From: Pseudobacteroides cellulosolvens ATCC 35603 = DSM 2933
GTDB lineage: Bacteria; Bacillota; Clostridia; Acetivibrionales; DSM-2933
DNA length: 64,000 nt
Assembly (NCBI RefSeq): GCF_001262605.1
Contig: NZ_LGTC01000001.1
Location: 6,745,501-6,809,500 of the forward strand
Reading direction: 5' to 3'
Shown piece by piece: positions 37,321 through 46,911 of this stretch. Within the stretch, counting starts at the first letter, position 1; each line of letters opens with the position of its first letter. The notes beneath the pieces are model-generated. The model did no database searches. It saw nothing but the letters and a program-made list of their open reading frames with translations, and had not been told where the DNA came from. The position numbers and the translations under genes were made by a program.

Positions 37321-37335
37321 TTCAGGAGAGGTCTT

Positions 37336-37923
37336 ATGGTAGAAGGATTTCATATTTCTTCAAAATACTTTATTATTTGCATGTTAGCTTTATGGTTAAT
37401 AATAAGATTTATCGTACTTTTTCGAAAAAAAATCAAAAACAAGCAAATATACATTGCAAAAGAGATTGTAATTAACTCTTTTGCAATGTATATAATATTT
37501 CTTACAGGAATAACATTGTTTCCAGTTACAATATACTGGATCAAACAAAAATATTATATATCTCCATATGTAGAGTATACTCCATTTAAACATATTTTTG
37601 AATCAATTGACAATGGTGTTCCTGTAAGGTTTATAGCAAAAAATTTAATTGGTAATATATTTCTTACTACACCTATAGGTTTGTTTTTACCACTCATATG
37701 GCGTAATAAGTTCAAAACATTTAGATCAATATTACTTTTTGGGATAATTATTTCTTTTTCCATAGAAGTATTGCAATATATTGAAGGAATTGTATTTCCT
37801 TCAATATATACTAGAGCTAGTGATATTAATGATATTATACTTAATACTATTGGCACTCTATTGGGATATTTTGTTTTCAATAACTTATTCAAACGCAAAT
37901 TAGAGAAAAATATAACACTTTAA
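37336..37923 (+). CDS. VanZ-like membrane protein (copy 1)
   Basis: 195 residues with about five membrane segments. The VanZ core is visible: NLIGNIFLTTPIGLFLPLI (about 101-119), SFSIEVLQYIEG (about 137-148) and RASDINDIILNTIGTLLGY (about 158-176). Starts 15 nt after the secreted-protein stop codon with AGGAGAGG. VanZ relatives confer low-level teicoplanin or lipoglycopeptide resistance or have envelope roles; no other van gene is nearby. Confidence 0.85.
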   Translation: MVEGFHISSKYFIICMLALWLIIRFIVLFRKKIKNKQIYIAKEIVINSFAMYIIFLTGITLFPVTIYWIKQKYYISPYVEYTPFKHIFESIDNGVPVRFIAKNLIGNIFLTTPIGLFLPLIWRNKFKTFRSILLFGIIISFSIEVLQYIEGIVFPSIYTRASDINDIILNTIGTLLGYFVFNNLFKRKLEKNITL

Positions 37924-37976
37924 ACGTATTATTTCCCCATTTTTAAAACAATTAATTCAATTATATTTTTCAAATA

Positions 37977-38014
37977 AAATGGTGTCATTTTCATGTAAAA
38001 CGACACCATTTTTT
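37977..38014 (+). terminator. Terminator of secreted protein-VanZ pair 1
   Basis: AAATGGTGTC...GACACCATTTTTT, a strong stem followed by six T. Confidence 0.8.
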
Positions 38015-38084
38015 CACCTTTTCCCAATCTATCTCATGTAATTCTCAACAATAACCGATATAACAGTTGTGTCACAGAGTTCAT

Positions 38085-38260
38085 GAGATCAGCAGAACTA
38101 CAAGAACTCTTCAAGTCCTCTTGCAGTGGCTTATAAGACTCAACAAGTGTCATATCGGAAGAAGTCTACGTAGTCTCTTAAAAAGTTTCCCTAAAGCCCC
38201 TCTGATGAAAGTATTTTTTCTTTTATTTTTTCAAAGCCCATTGACATAGGTTCTGATATA
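38085..38260. repeat. Hairpin-less fragment of the stem-loop array
   Basis: Matches 9140-9390 (end of spacer 3, spacer 4 and edge B), but HP7 and HP8 are precisely absent. CAAGTG joins TCATATCGG, with a TGT shared at the join. Confidence 0.75.
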
Positions 38261-38284
38261 AAGGCCGGATTAATCCGACCTTTT
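38261..38284. terminator. Bidirectional terminator
   Basis: AAGGCCGGATTAATCCGACCTTTT, stem with T-runs on both strands. Confidence 0.6.
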
Positions 38285-38309
38285 CTATTTGAGGAGTACT
38301 TTTTTCATT

Positions 38310-38461
38310 TTAATATTCTAAACTTCCTTTTAACACATCACCAGTTTTTGTATCAATAATATAGTACCAGCTACTTCTTACCATATTTATTAGCATTTTC
38401 CTTTCCGCCGTCACATACTATTTTTTCACAGCATCAGATAAAGAAATATAGTTATACGTTT
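38310..38461 (-). pseudogene. Decayed C-terminal fragment
   Basis: Minus-strand pieces ...VCDGGKENANKYGK and SSWYYIIDTKTGDVLKGSLEY in different frames resemble the end of a small PepSY-like or secreted protein. No start codon. Confidence 0.4.
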
Positions 38462-38463
38462 CT

Positions 38464-39045
38464 TTATACACCTAATTTTTCCATTAAAACTAATTTTTTA
38501 AGCAAAGGAAGAACGCCTTTATAAATGTAAAACCCAATCAATGTTCCTAATGTATTATAAATTAAATCATCAATATCTGCAATTCTGTATGTAAATCCTA
38601 GAAAAGAACTTACTACATACTGAATAACTTCAATTAATGTTGAAGTTATAGCACCAAGAATAAGCAACTTTTTAAAGCTATTAAGTTTTGAAAAAATTAA
38701 AGGAACAAAAAATCCATATGGTATAAACAATACTATGTTGCCTATAATTTGTTTAATTATATGTTTAATACCAATGATATTATTGCCATAGATTTCCACT
38801 ACTGATTTTAATGGCATATAATTAAATATTATAGATGAAGATTTATTAATTTTTCTAAATAATTCAATATCTGTTATTGGCAAAGGGAAAAAAATTTTAT
38901 TAATTGCAAAGCAAATATATATGTAAAAGATGGAATAAAGTATAAATTCCTCAATTGAAATCTTTTTCTTTAATCTTATTCCTAGGATTATTAGTATGTA
39001 AATTACTAAACTAATAGTCATTACTAAATAATTAAACCGTAGCAT
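38464..39045 (-). CDS. VanZ-like membrane protein (copy 2)
   Basis: 193 residues from MLRFNYLVM (AAAGGA 6 nt upstream). VanZ motifs QIIGNIVLFIPYGFFVPLIF, STLIEVIQYVV and RIADIDDLIYNTLGTLIGF. Paralogous to, but well diverged from, 37336-37923 and convergent with it. Confidence 0.85.
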   Translation of the reverse strand: MLRFNYLVMTISLVIYILIILGIRLKKKISIEEFILYSIFYIYICFAINKIFFPLPITDIELFRKINKSSSIIFNYMPLKSVVEIYGNNIIGIKHIIKQIIGNIVLFIPYGFFVPLIFSKLNSFKKLLILGAITSTLIEVIQYVVSSFLGFTYRIADIDDLIYNTLGTLIGFYIYKGVLPLLKKLVLMEKLGV

Positions 39046-39086
39046 ATAAAATCCTTTCATTTGTAGACATATACTTGAAGTGTTGG

Positions 39087-39111
39087 AGGGCTACACAAGT
39101 TATGTAGCCCT
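39087..39111 (-). terminator. Intercistronic hairpin in pair 2
   Basis: AGGGCTAC-loop-GTAGCCCT between the secreted-protein and VanZ genes without a T-run in sense. It may attenuate VanZ expression. Confidence 0.45.
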
Positions 39112-39134
39112 TTAAAATAGATTTTACCAAATAA

Positions 39135-39584
39135 TTAATAATGGTCATACATTATTCCTGAAGATAAATAAGAAAATCCTGGATCACCACCAGATACATA
39201 TATATAATATTTGCTTGAATTGGTATCTACACTCCATCTTGATGTTGTACTATAACCATTTTGAGAATAGTATATTGTATTGGTACCATAACTTTGATCA
39301 ATTGACCAATCAATTTCTCTTTTCAGAATTATCCAACATTCCTTAGTACCATAAAAACCACTGGGAACTGTTGTAAGAGTATTTACTAAATCTAGTCTTA
39401 CATTACCAGGAGTTAAGCTATAATATTTACCATTTGCTGAACCATCAACCTCACCGTGACCACCAGTGGCACCATTAAATAAAAAGTAAGTCGATTGGTC
39501 TCCATAAGCCCATATAGTACCACCAAACACACATAATGAAATTACTAATAGAACTAATCCAGAAATAAGTTTTCTACGAATCAT
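39135..39584 (-). CDS. Small secreted protein paired with VanZ (copy 2)
   Basis: 149 residues. Signal peptide cleaved near IWAYG; mature DQSTYFLFNGATGGHGEVDGSANGKYYSLTPGNVRL aligns with copy 1 (G-x-G-x-VDGS-NG-YYSL-PGNV). AAGGAGGA upstream. Its first codons lie in the P4 arm. Confidence 0.65.
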   Translation of the reverse strand: MIRRKLISGLVLLVISLCVFGGTIWAYGDQSTYFLFNGATGGHGEVDGSANGKYYSLTPGNVRLDLVNTLTTVPSGFYGTKECWIILKREIDWSIDQSYGTNTIYYSQNGYSTTSRWSVDTNSSKYYIYVSGGDPGFSYLSSGIMYDHY

Positions 39585-40332
39585 AAGTAAAATCCTCCTT
39601 CATTTTTTTTGTTTAAATGTTATTGACTGTACAGACAGTAATATTTTAGCATTTAAACTGTAAAAATAATGTTGAAATTTGTCGGCGTATTTTAATTGTT
39701 TTTGTATAAATTTACCTCAAAAATACCTTATCAAATACTACTCATAAGACTATGGAAACCATGGAAGTATCATTGTTTATTGTTTAGGTAAGTTTTAGAT
39801 TTTGCATCTACTGAATTTACTATTATATCATGATCGGGTAGAAAACAGCCTTTCAACTTCAGTCACGTTTTCTGTAGCCCCCTGCAATCCCGGACGGTCG
39901 GATTTCCCGAATCCGATTTTGACCTTGGATTCTATCAGTTTTGAGCCTTCCTTATAAATATTAAACTTAAATGATAGCGACATATACATTTATATATTTA
40001 TCAGTTTACTCAAATCCTAACTCCACTTTGCTCCTAGGCTTTATCCCAGTTCATTTTTTTATGAAGTGTCCAAGGGCCCGTTGAAAGCAATTCTAAAGAA
40101 TGGGGGAGCCAAAAGCCTTGGATTTACTTCTCGGCTGTTTCAAAGAAGTTACAATAGTTGTATGGAAATTTCAAATATTCGTTCAAATATAAAGCCATTA
40201 GAAGCTAAACCTATTATTCTATTAACAATTAAAACAAAGAAAAATAAATATTTTCACTGCCTCACAAAACAAAATTGGATTTTGGGATAAGCAAACCGGA
40301 AATTCTGTGAAGTCTCATAAAATAGGCTTCAG
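39585..40332. other. Gene-free stretch, P4 right arm
   Basis: Mirror of 35887-36636, with one G fewer in GGGCCC near 40076. Confidence 0.45.
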
Positions 40333-40519
40333 GAGCAGGGAAAGTATACGATAAAACTTTTATCGTATACTTTCCCTGCTCTGATGCTTAAGCCCACTCC
40401 GCAGCGACCAATCAGTTGCTTATAAGTGGCTAAAAAAGCTCTAAAGTAAGGCTACGTTAGCTTTTCTAAAGAATGGGGGCCCTTTGCCCGGGCTTCACTT
40501 CGTTAGCGACCTCAGAGAG
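40333..40519. repeat. E element, P4 right
   Basis: Mirror of 35700-35886; hairpin 40333-40381. Confidence 0.7.
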
Positions 40520-40569
40520 GTTCCGAAAGAAAGGATGGGAAAAGCCCCAGCCTAGAAGTTGTTTCTATT

Positions 40570-41187
40570 TTATTTTAATTTTTCATCTCTTAATGCGTTA
40601 ATATTTTTTTGACGTTCTTGCACCTTGTCGTCAGTCAATAATTTTTTTAATGTTGTCTTTTGCATTACTTCCATGATATTAAAAGGATTTTTTATGTGTC
40701 CCTTACAATACAGTAACCCTGTTGCTGCTGTAGATCTTGCAATTTTAGATAGATCATTAAGACAACTATTTCCAAATATTTCAAATATTTTATCGCTCGG
40801 ACTAAATTCCATTAATTTTGTTAAAACTGTAATCCTGTGGCTTTCATCATTCGATTGTAAATTAGCAACAAAGATATCTAAATATTTTTCATCCTTTGAA
40901 TAGGTGTATAAAGCTCTTGCTAATTCAATACTTCTACCGCTAGGGATGATACATTTAAGTAAAGAATTTTCAAGTTCATCTATTCCATTATATTTTCTGA
41001 GTTTAGGCAGGAATATGGAAACTCCGCTATCACCATCCTGAAAAGCTTTCCATATTATATCCTCAGCACTATCTCTTTCGTTATCATATATTTCATCTAA
41101 AGTATCGGGATTATATCCATCCATTTTCTGCATACCTGTAGCATTAACCTGATTTATTAAGTCATTATATGCTTGGCTTTGGGACAT
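40570..41187 (-). CDS. Probable immunity protein, P4 right
   Basis: Same protein as 35032-35649. Confidence 0.65.
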   Translation of the reverse strand: MSQSQAYNDLINQVNATGMQKMDGYNPDTLDEIYDNERDSAEDIIWKAFQDGDSGVSIFLPKLRKYNGIDELENSLLKCIIPSGRSIELARALYTYSKDEKYLDIFVANLQSNDESHRITVLTKLMEFSPSDKIFEIFGNSCLNDLSKIARSTAATGLLYCKGHIKNPFNIMEVMQKTTLKKLLTDDKVQERQKNINALRDEKLK

Positions 41188-42010
41188 TGCAAAATACCTC
41201 CTCTACTTCAGTTACTAATCCTTCTTCTTGTCTTAGAGATACTATTGGTGCCTCTGTATTTTTCCATACATCACCAATCCCTTTTCCGTCTGGAAGATCA
41301 GGATGAACATATGCTACTTTTCCAGTAACACCATTAGCATATGCTGATGATACACTTTTCCACAGTGGTTGCTGATCGGTATCTAATCCTTTATCCCAAG
41401 TTGTAAATTTTTCTCCTAGCCACGTCCAGCCATTCAGTACTTTTCCACCTTGGGTATTTTCCATTATTGTCCCACCAATCATTTCTGCGTATCTTTCTGC
41501 AGCACCAATGTTTTTACTCCAGAAAACTGCACCATCTTTTGGTGATGAGAAATCAAAACATTTAGCAAAGCTATTAAAGTCTCGATCAAGTAATTTTTGA
41601 AAAGCTTTCTGTGCATCGGTTTCTGAAGCAAATATTCCTTTTGTTCTATCAAGGAACTGATCATATCCTTTCGCATCAAGTTCACTTAAGCTATCTCTAT
41701 ATGGATTGCTCTTTTCAGCACAATATCCGCTTGGGTCAGCATATTTTATAGGATTGTTGCTTACATATGCATATAGATTTAATCCGTCGCCTCTGTAAGT
41801 ATCTTCTTGCGTGAACCTTCCAACAACTGGGTTGTAGAATCTCGCACGCAAATAATACTGCCCTGTAACCTGATCGTACTGTTCTCCGGCATACCTGAAT
41901 CTATTCTGCACCTTCTCAACAGCCTCAACTGTATTACCAAATGCATCATACTGATACCGATTGACCACTGCACCAGTGCCGTCAACCAATGCAGTAACAT
42001 CACCGTGGCC
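41165..42010 (-). CDS. Headless Rhs tip, P4 right
   Basis: Same product as 34209-35054; preceded by TAG rather than TAA. Confidence 0.7.
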   Translation of the reverse strand, partial: GHGDVTALVDGTGAVVNRYQYDAFGNTVEAVEKVQNRFRYAGEQYDQVTGQYYLRARFYNPVVGRFTQEDTYRGDGLNLYAYVSNNPIKYADPSGYCAEKSNPYRDSLSELDAKGYDQFLDRTKGIFASETDAQKAFQKLLDRDFNSFAKCFDFSSPKDGAVFWSKNIGAAERYAEMIGGTIMENTQGGKVLNGWTWLGEKFTTWDKGLDTDQQPLWKSVSSAYANGVTGKVAYVHPDLPDGKGIGDVWKNTEAPIVSLRQEEGLVTEVEEVFCNVPKPSI

Positions 42011-42021
42011 CTAATTAGGTA
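42003..42021 (-). other. J site (TTAGGG variant), P4/P5 boundary
   Basis: TACCTAATTAGGGCCACGG. The variant contains the perfect palindrome CCTAATTAGG and is shared only with the other end of P5. Confidence 0.7.
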
Positions 42022-42072
42022 ATATGTACTCTGTTATTGTGCTATTATCATAGAAGAAATTCATTAAGCTTA

Positions 42073-42663
42073 TTAGTCTTCTTTTGTATCTTTCATTTTT
42101 GTAACCAATTCATCGAGGAGAATATCATTCTCAATATCTTTTGTTTTTGCTGCATCTGGGGCTGTTTGTTTAACTTTATTATCTTTTTCTATCTTAAATT
42201 TACCTTGGTAACAACCAAGTGCTTGGTAGTTTGTCTCTGTAACGACTGGCCCAATATATTTATATAAGAATAGCAAATAATGTTCAGAGGGCTTAATTAC
42301 ACTTACTCCATCTTGTGAAATTTCAAATCCATCTTTACTGATTCCACCTGATTCTAAAATATTCAAGATATCACTTTCTTTGACATTGCCTTTATGAACT
42401 TTTAAGACTTTTACCTTGGATGAAGTAAAAGTTACATGCTCATACTCGAAACTCTTTTGATCATTTGTAACTTCAGCTTCTATAATAATTTCTGATGCCT
42501 TTTTCAAATCTTTCAAATTATCGTATGATCGTACTAATGAAGAGCTATTATTGGCACTAATATTAGTTTGGCTTTTGGTTGTATCTGAATGGTTGGAACA
42601 AGCAATGAAAGTGAAGCATAAAACTGCTACTACTGATATTAAAACAACAATCTTTTTCTTCAT
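42073..42663 (-). CDS. Putative lipoprotein, P5 left
   Basis: Same as 5576-6166 except Ile for Ser in SQTNISANN. The terminator upstream of the tip is degraded here. Confidence 0.7.
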   Translation of the reverse strand: MKKKIVVLISVVAVLCFTFIACSNHSDTTKSQTNISANNSSSLVRSYDNLKDLKKASEIIIEAEVTNDQKSFEYEHVTFTSSKVKVLKVHKGNVKESDILNILESGGISKDGFEISQDGVSVIKPSEHYLLFLYKYIGPVVTETNYQALGCYQGKFKIEKDNKVKQTAPDAAKTKDIENDILLDELVTKMKDTKED

Positions 42664-42741
42664 TTAAATACACCCCTTGAATAATTTTCTCACGATAGCA
42701 TATATAAAAGCCCTGTAAAAACAAGGCTCATATATATACTA

Positions 42742-43980
42742 TCATGCATTTTCTGTTTTGGAAACTGTTGGTTTTATGTACTCTCTTTGATGAATCATCA
42801 TTGAATAGATAACCTTTGCAATCTGCCTCATTACTGCGATTAAAGCCTGGCGCTTTGTTTTACCTTGTGATATCTTCTTATTATAATACTCCAGAAAGGT
42901 TTCATTTATCGGGCTTTTCTTATCCCTACCCCTACAGATATTCCTTGATGCTATGTCTCTAAATATCTCATAAAGCCTTCTATTACCTTGTTTATTCCTA
43001 AAGTTCTTGTCCTTATCGCCTGATGAACAGGCCACCGGACTAATTCCGCTATACCTACACATTTTATCGCTACTGGAAAACCTTCTAATATCACCTATTT
43101 CACTGATTAGCATTGCAGCAGTAATAGTATTAATTCCAGGCATTGTTTCAAGCCTGTAGGGAAATTGCTTCATATGCTTTTTTATCTCTGCCTCTATTAC
43201 TTCCAGTTCCTCATTACAGTGCTTAATTTCCTTTATACAATGAGACACAATAAAATCCCGTGTTTCCTGATATTCCGTTGATGTATCTCCATCTTTTGCA
43301 ACAAGCATCAATATCCTTTCTGCATGTTCAATTCCAAAAAATCCGCTGCTATGGATGGAGAGAAATTCCGCAAGCTCTTCTTTGGTAATGCCTCTAAGCT
43401 TTGACGGTGAGGGAAAGTTTTGAAAAAATTCCATTCCGGCCTTACAGTAAGTTACCGTAAAGAATTTAGGATAGCTTGGATAATGATGCGAAATGTAGCT
43501 GTGGACCTGATTTTTAGATGCAGCCCGTACCTTGACTATTGAATTACGCCGAGATACTAAAAGCTGCAAGGTCCAGCTATCATCATGAATTGATGCATCT
43601 GGAAGGGTATCCAATTGATTTAATAGAACCTTGGCAACACAGAACGCATCATGCCCGTCCGTTTTATGGGCTATAGCCTGATTACGCCTTTCTGTATAGG
43701 TTAGAGAAGCATCAACAGACTTTACAGTATAGCCGAGATTTAAAAGGAATATGGCAAAGTTCCTGCCGTTGCCTGAGGTGTCCTCTAGGCCGAAACATGG
43801 AGAAACACCACGTTTTAAATGGGATTTGACAAATTCAATAAGCTTTTCAAAGCCCTTTCTATTGTTCTCAAACCTGAGTTCTCCGAGCTTTTCAGTAAAG
43901 CAGTTGATAATGACTGCTACATGGGTACGCTTATGAATATCCACCCCAATAAAGAGTTTTCGCATTTTTGGATGTAACAT
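42742..43980 (-). CDS. IS110-family transposase, P5 left
   Basis: 412 residues, intact; SPVACSSG variant before the catalytic serine. Confidence 0.93.
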   Translation of the reverse strand: MLHPKMRKLFIGVDIHKRTHVAVIINCFTEKLGELRFENNRKGFEKLIEFVKSHLKRGVSPCFGLEDTSGNGRNFAIFLLNLGYTVKSVDASLTYTERRNQAIAHKTDGHDAFCVAKVLLNQLDTLPDASIHDDSWTLQLLVSRRNSIVKVRAASKNQVHSYISHHYPSYPKFFTVTYCKAGMEFFQNFPSPSKLRGITKEELAEFLSIHSSGFFGIEHAERILMLVAKDGDTSTEYQETRDFIVSHCIKEIKHCNEELEVIEAEIKKHMKQFPYRLETMPGINTITAAMLISEIGDIRRFSSSDKMCRYSGISPVACSSGDKDKNFRNKQGNRRLYEIFRDIASRNICRGRDKKSPINETFLEYYNKKISQGKTKRQALIAVMRQIAKVIYSMMIHQREYIKPTVSKTENA

Positions 43981-44225
43981 TTTACATTCCCCCCTGTATT
44001 AAAATTTCAAGGTACAAACCTTGGCACAAAAGCACCCTTAATATCAGCGATAAGCCCCTAAAACAGAGACTCCGCAAACCCACGCCAACTATTTGCAAGG
44101 TACAAGCCCTATAAAATAAGAGCTTTTAACCTGGGAAAAACGGCAGCATTGTTATAACGAAATATGTAAAAATACATATCGCATGACCACGAACAGCCAC
44201 ATTATTCCCAGCTTAAAAACCCTTA
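43981..44225 (-). ncRNA. Candidate IS110 bridge RNA leader, P5 left
   Basis: 245 bp, as in P1, with ATCAGCGATAAG and CCCTAAAACAGAG differences. Confidence 0.5.
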
Positions 44226-44570
44226 TCATCCGTATATCTTAAAGGGTATACCAGCATGTGAAGCCCTAATAATCATGTCACGAGTACCTTTGCTATTTGC
44301 CAAATCCTCATGAAATACCAAAAGTAAATCAGGCTTTTCCATCTTAAGCATCTGGGCGTTCCTGATAGGCCCGGCACTTTTGCCAAACCTCTGCCAGTCT
44401 GCCGGATACTCAATAAACCTGATGCCGCACTGACGAGCAGCACGGACAGCAAGAGTATCAGCACCCCGACACCCTCCGGCAATAAGCAAATCAATATCAA
44501 GACTTTTGACAACAGCTAGAATCTTCTGGTAATCCCTATAATAACGGCTTCCAGATACTAAAACCTTCAT
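44226..44570 (-). CDS. YspA-like SLOG-family protein, P5 left
   Basis: 114 residues; RFIEYPADWQ and EDLANSKGTRDMIIRA variants. Confidence 0.85.
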   Translation of the reverse strand: MKVLVSGSRYYRDYQKILAVVKSLDIDLLIAGGCRGADTLAVRAARQCGIRFIEYPADWQRFGKSAGPIRNAQMLKMEKPDLLLVFHEDLANSKGTRDMIIRASHAGIPFKIYG

Positions 44571-44654
44571 ATGTAAAACCTCCAGATTTACTGAAAAAGC
44601 CTGTAAAAAATACAAGCCTTTGCACTAAAACCGAAAGCTGTAAACACAGCTATA

Positions 44655-44762
44655 TCAATGCTTCCTGGAAATATACAGGATAAAAAATACCAATCGAAAC
44701 TGGAAAACTGAGCTGCCATAATCTCTGGCAGCCCTATGTAAAAACCTCTCAAAATCCCTCAT
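44655..44762 (-). CDS. Small 35-aa ORF, P5 left
   Basis: Variant ...ILYISRKH; ATGA overlap not kept (symE-like ends GCATGA), start codon still overlaps the stop. Confidence 0.45.
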   Translation of the reverse strand: MRDFERFLHRAARDYGSSVFQFRLVFFILYISRKH

Positions 44763-44929
44763 GCATCATCCTCACAATCTACAGGACGAATGGTAATAAT
44801 ACCCTGTGACACATCAATAACAACCCTGCATCCAACCTCAAAACCGTATGTAGCAAGCCACTCAGCCGAAACCACGATAGCAGGTGAATCATCCAGCCAA
44901 TGACTCCTGACAGACGATAAAGCCACCAT
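44759..44929 (-). CDS. SymE-like small protein, P5 left
   Basis: 56 residues ending CEDDA. Confidence 0.8.
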   Translation of the reverse strand: MVALSSVRSHWLDDSPAIVVSAEWLATYGFEVGCRVVIDVSQGIITIRPVDCEDDA

Positions 44930-44997
44930 AAAAAAACACCTCCCAAATACTACTCATAGGCCTATGTAAGGAATATACCCTGCATAAGTCGGGGCAA

Positions 44998-45027
44998 ATG
45001 CTACCGCTATATCAGCAACTATGTCAA
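44998..45027 (-). promoter_or_regulatory. Candidate symE-operon promoter, P5 left
   Basis: TTGACA, 18 nt, TAGCAT: edge B sits on the left here, unlike P1 and P3. Confidence 0.5.
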
Positions 45028-45115
45028 TGGGACTTTGATAAAAAAATAAATGAAAAAATGCTTTCTTCAGAGGGGCTTTAGAGAAGCTTTTTAAGAAGCT
45101 TCGTAGACTTCATCC

Positions 45116-45774
45116 GATATGACAGAAAAGACTGTTATCAGTCCTTTCTGTCATATCTCAAGTGTAAATTTCAAATAAATATATTTGAAATCTACACTTG
45201 ATGAGTCTTAAAAGCCACTTCAAGAAACCTTGAAGAGTTCTTGCAGTTCTGCTGATCTCATGAGCTTCTGCAAAGACCGCCTGTAAGTACCAATAATGTC
45301 ACATACGGATTGGCAAAAAAGACAACCTAAATGTCTTTTTGCCAATCCTAAAGCGATAAAAAATATAAACTGGAAATATTTTTTATCGCTTGTTGTCGCT
45401 TGCAAGAGTATCTGAACGCCACTACATAGCGGCTTACGGGTTATGCTTACACTACGAAGAGGCGTTGCTGTTGCTATAGAGAATCTTTTTTGACTCATAC
45501 GGTTGCTGGAAAAACTTTTTATTGGTTTTTCCAGCAACCTAACGAAAAGCAGCAAATCTATGATTTGATACTTTTCGTGTATGTCTGTGTAAGCTGCTTA
45601 CAAAGAGACTTTGAATGTGCTTATAAGATAAGCTTGAACCCGTAAGTCCCTCAAAAGCTTCTCCGACAGAGGCTTTTAAGTATCATTCAACTCCAGGTAT
45701 GGCATTTATATTTGCCATACCTGGAGTTTCAGGAGAATGGGGTGACAAATAAAAAAGTCACTCCATTCTCCTGA
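45116..45774. repeat. Array of eight stem-loops, P5 centre (inverted)
   Basis: Order HP8 to HP1 on the plus strand. HP4 stem GGTTGC/GCAACC and HP1 GTGAC/GTCAC with one G-T pair differ from P1 and P3, but pairing is kept. Confidence 0.85.
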
Positions 45775-45867
45775 TGCGGGCTGCAAAGACCCTGATTAGT
45801 GCAGTATTAGGGACTTCGGAGAATTGCAGGGATAAGCATTTTTTCATTTATTTTTTTTCAAAGCCCA

Positions 45868-45897
45868 TTGACATAGTTGCTGATATAGCGGTATCTT
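45868..45897 (+). promoter_or_regulatory. Candidate symE-operon promoter, P5 right
   Basis: TTGACA, 18 nt, TATCTT (edge A). Confidence 0.5.
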
Positions 45898-45964
45898 TTG
45901 CTCCAGCTTATGCAGGGGTATCTTCCTTCATAGGCTTATGAGTAGTATTTGGGAGGTGTTTTTT

Positions 45965-46135
45965 ATGGTAGCTTTATCATCTGTCAAGAGTCATTGGCTT
46001 GATGATTCACCTGCTATCGTGGTTTCGGCTGAGTGGCTTGCTACATACGGTTTTGAGGTTGGATGCAGGGTTGTTATTGATGTGTCACAGGGTATTATTA
46101 CCATTCGTCCTGTAGATTGTGAGGATGATGCATGA
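45965..46135 (+). CDS. SymE-like small protein, P5 right
   Basis: 56 residues, SSVKSHW variant; GGGAGGTG upstream. Confidence 0.8.
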   Translation: MVALSSVKSHWLDDSPAIVVSAEWLATYGFEVGCRVVIDVSQGIITIRPVDCEDDA

Positions 46136-46239
46136 GGGATTTTGAGAGGTTTTTACATAGGGCTGCCAGAGATTATGGCAGCTCAGTTTTCCAGTTTCGA
46201 TTGGTATTTTTTATCCTGTATATTTCCAGGAAGCATTGA
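46132..46239 (+). CDS. Small 35-aa ORF, P5 right
   Basis: Mirror of 44655-44762. Confidence 0.45.
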   Translation: MRDFERFLHRAARDYGSSVFQFRLVFFILYISRKH

Positions 46240-46323
46240 TATAGCTGTGTTTACAGCTTTCGGTTTTAGTGCAAAGGCTTGTATTTTTTACAGGCTTTTT
46301 CAGTAAATCTGGAGGTTTTACAT

Positions 46324-46668
46324 ATGAAGGTTTTAGTATCTGGAAGCCGTTATTATAGGGATTACCAGAAGATTCTAGCTGTTGTCAAAAGTCTTGATAT
46401 TGATTTGCTTATTGCCGGAGGGTGTCGGGGTGCTGATACTCTTGCTGTCCGTGCTGCTCGTCAGTGCGGCATCAGGTTTATTGAGTATCCGGCAGACTGG
46501 CAGAGGTTTGGCAAAAGTGCCGGGCCTATCAGGAACGCCCAGATGCTTAAGATGGAAAAGCCTGATTTACTTTTGGTATTTCATGAGGATTTGGCAAATA
46601 GCAAAGGTACTCGTGACATGATTATTAGGGCTTCACATGCTGGTATACCCTTTAAGATATACGGATGA
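46324..46668 (+). CDS. YspA-like SLOG-family protein, P5 right
   Basis: Mirror of 44226-44570. Confidence 0.85.
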   Translation: MKVLVSGSRYYRDYQKILAVVKSLDIDLLIAGGCRGADTLAVRAARQCGIRFIEYPADWQRFGKSAGPIRNAQMLKMEKPDLLLVFHEDLANSKGTRDMIIRASHAGIPFKIYG

Positions 46669-46911
46669 TAAGGGTTTTTAAGCTGGGAATAATGTGGCTG
46701 TTCGTGGTCATGCGATATGTATTTACATATTTCGTTATAACAATGCTGCCGTTTTTCCCAGGTTAAAAGCTCTTATTTTATAGGGCTTGTACCTTGCAAA
46801 TAGTTGGCGTGGGTTTGCGGAGTCTCTATTTTAGGGGCTTATCGCTGATATTAAGGGTGCTTTTGTGCCAAGGTTTGTACCTTGAAATTTTAATACAGGG
46901 GGGAATGTAAA
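46669..46911 (+). ncRNA. Candidate IS110 bridge RNA leader, P5 right
   Basis: Mirror, with GTATTTACATATTT (two T fewer in the inner loop than the left arm). Confidence 0.5.

Larger units (their letters stand above)
34209..42010. repeat. Palindrome P4 (Rhs-type), arms about 2.46 kb
   Basis: Arms 34209-36669 and 39552-42010, axis about 38110, around a 2.9-kb unique centre. The right arm boundary lies inside the secreted-protein gene at 39135-39584, whose first codons are duplicated at 36637. This shows the duplication copied the right side. Confidence 0.9.
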
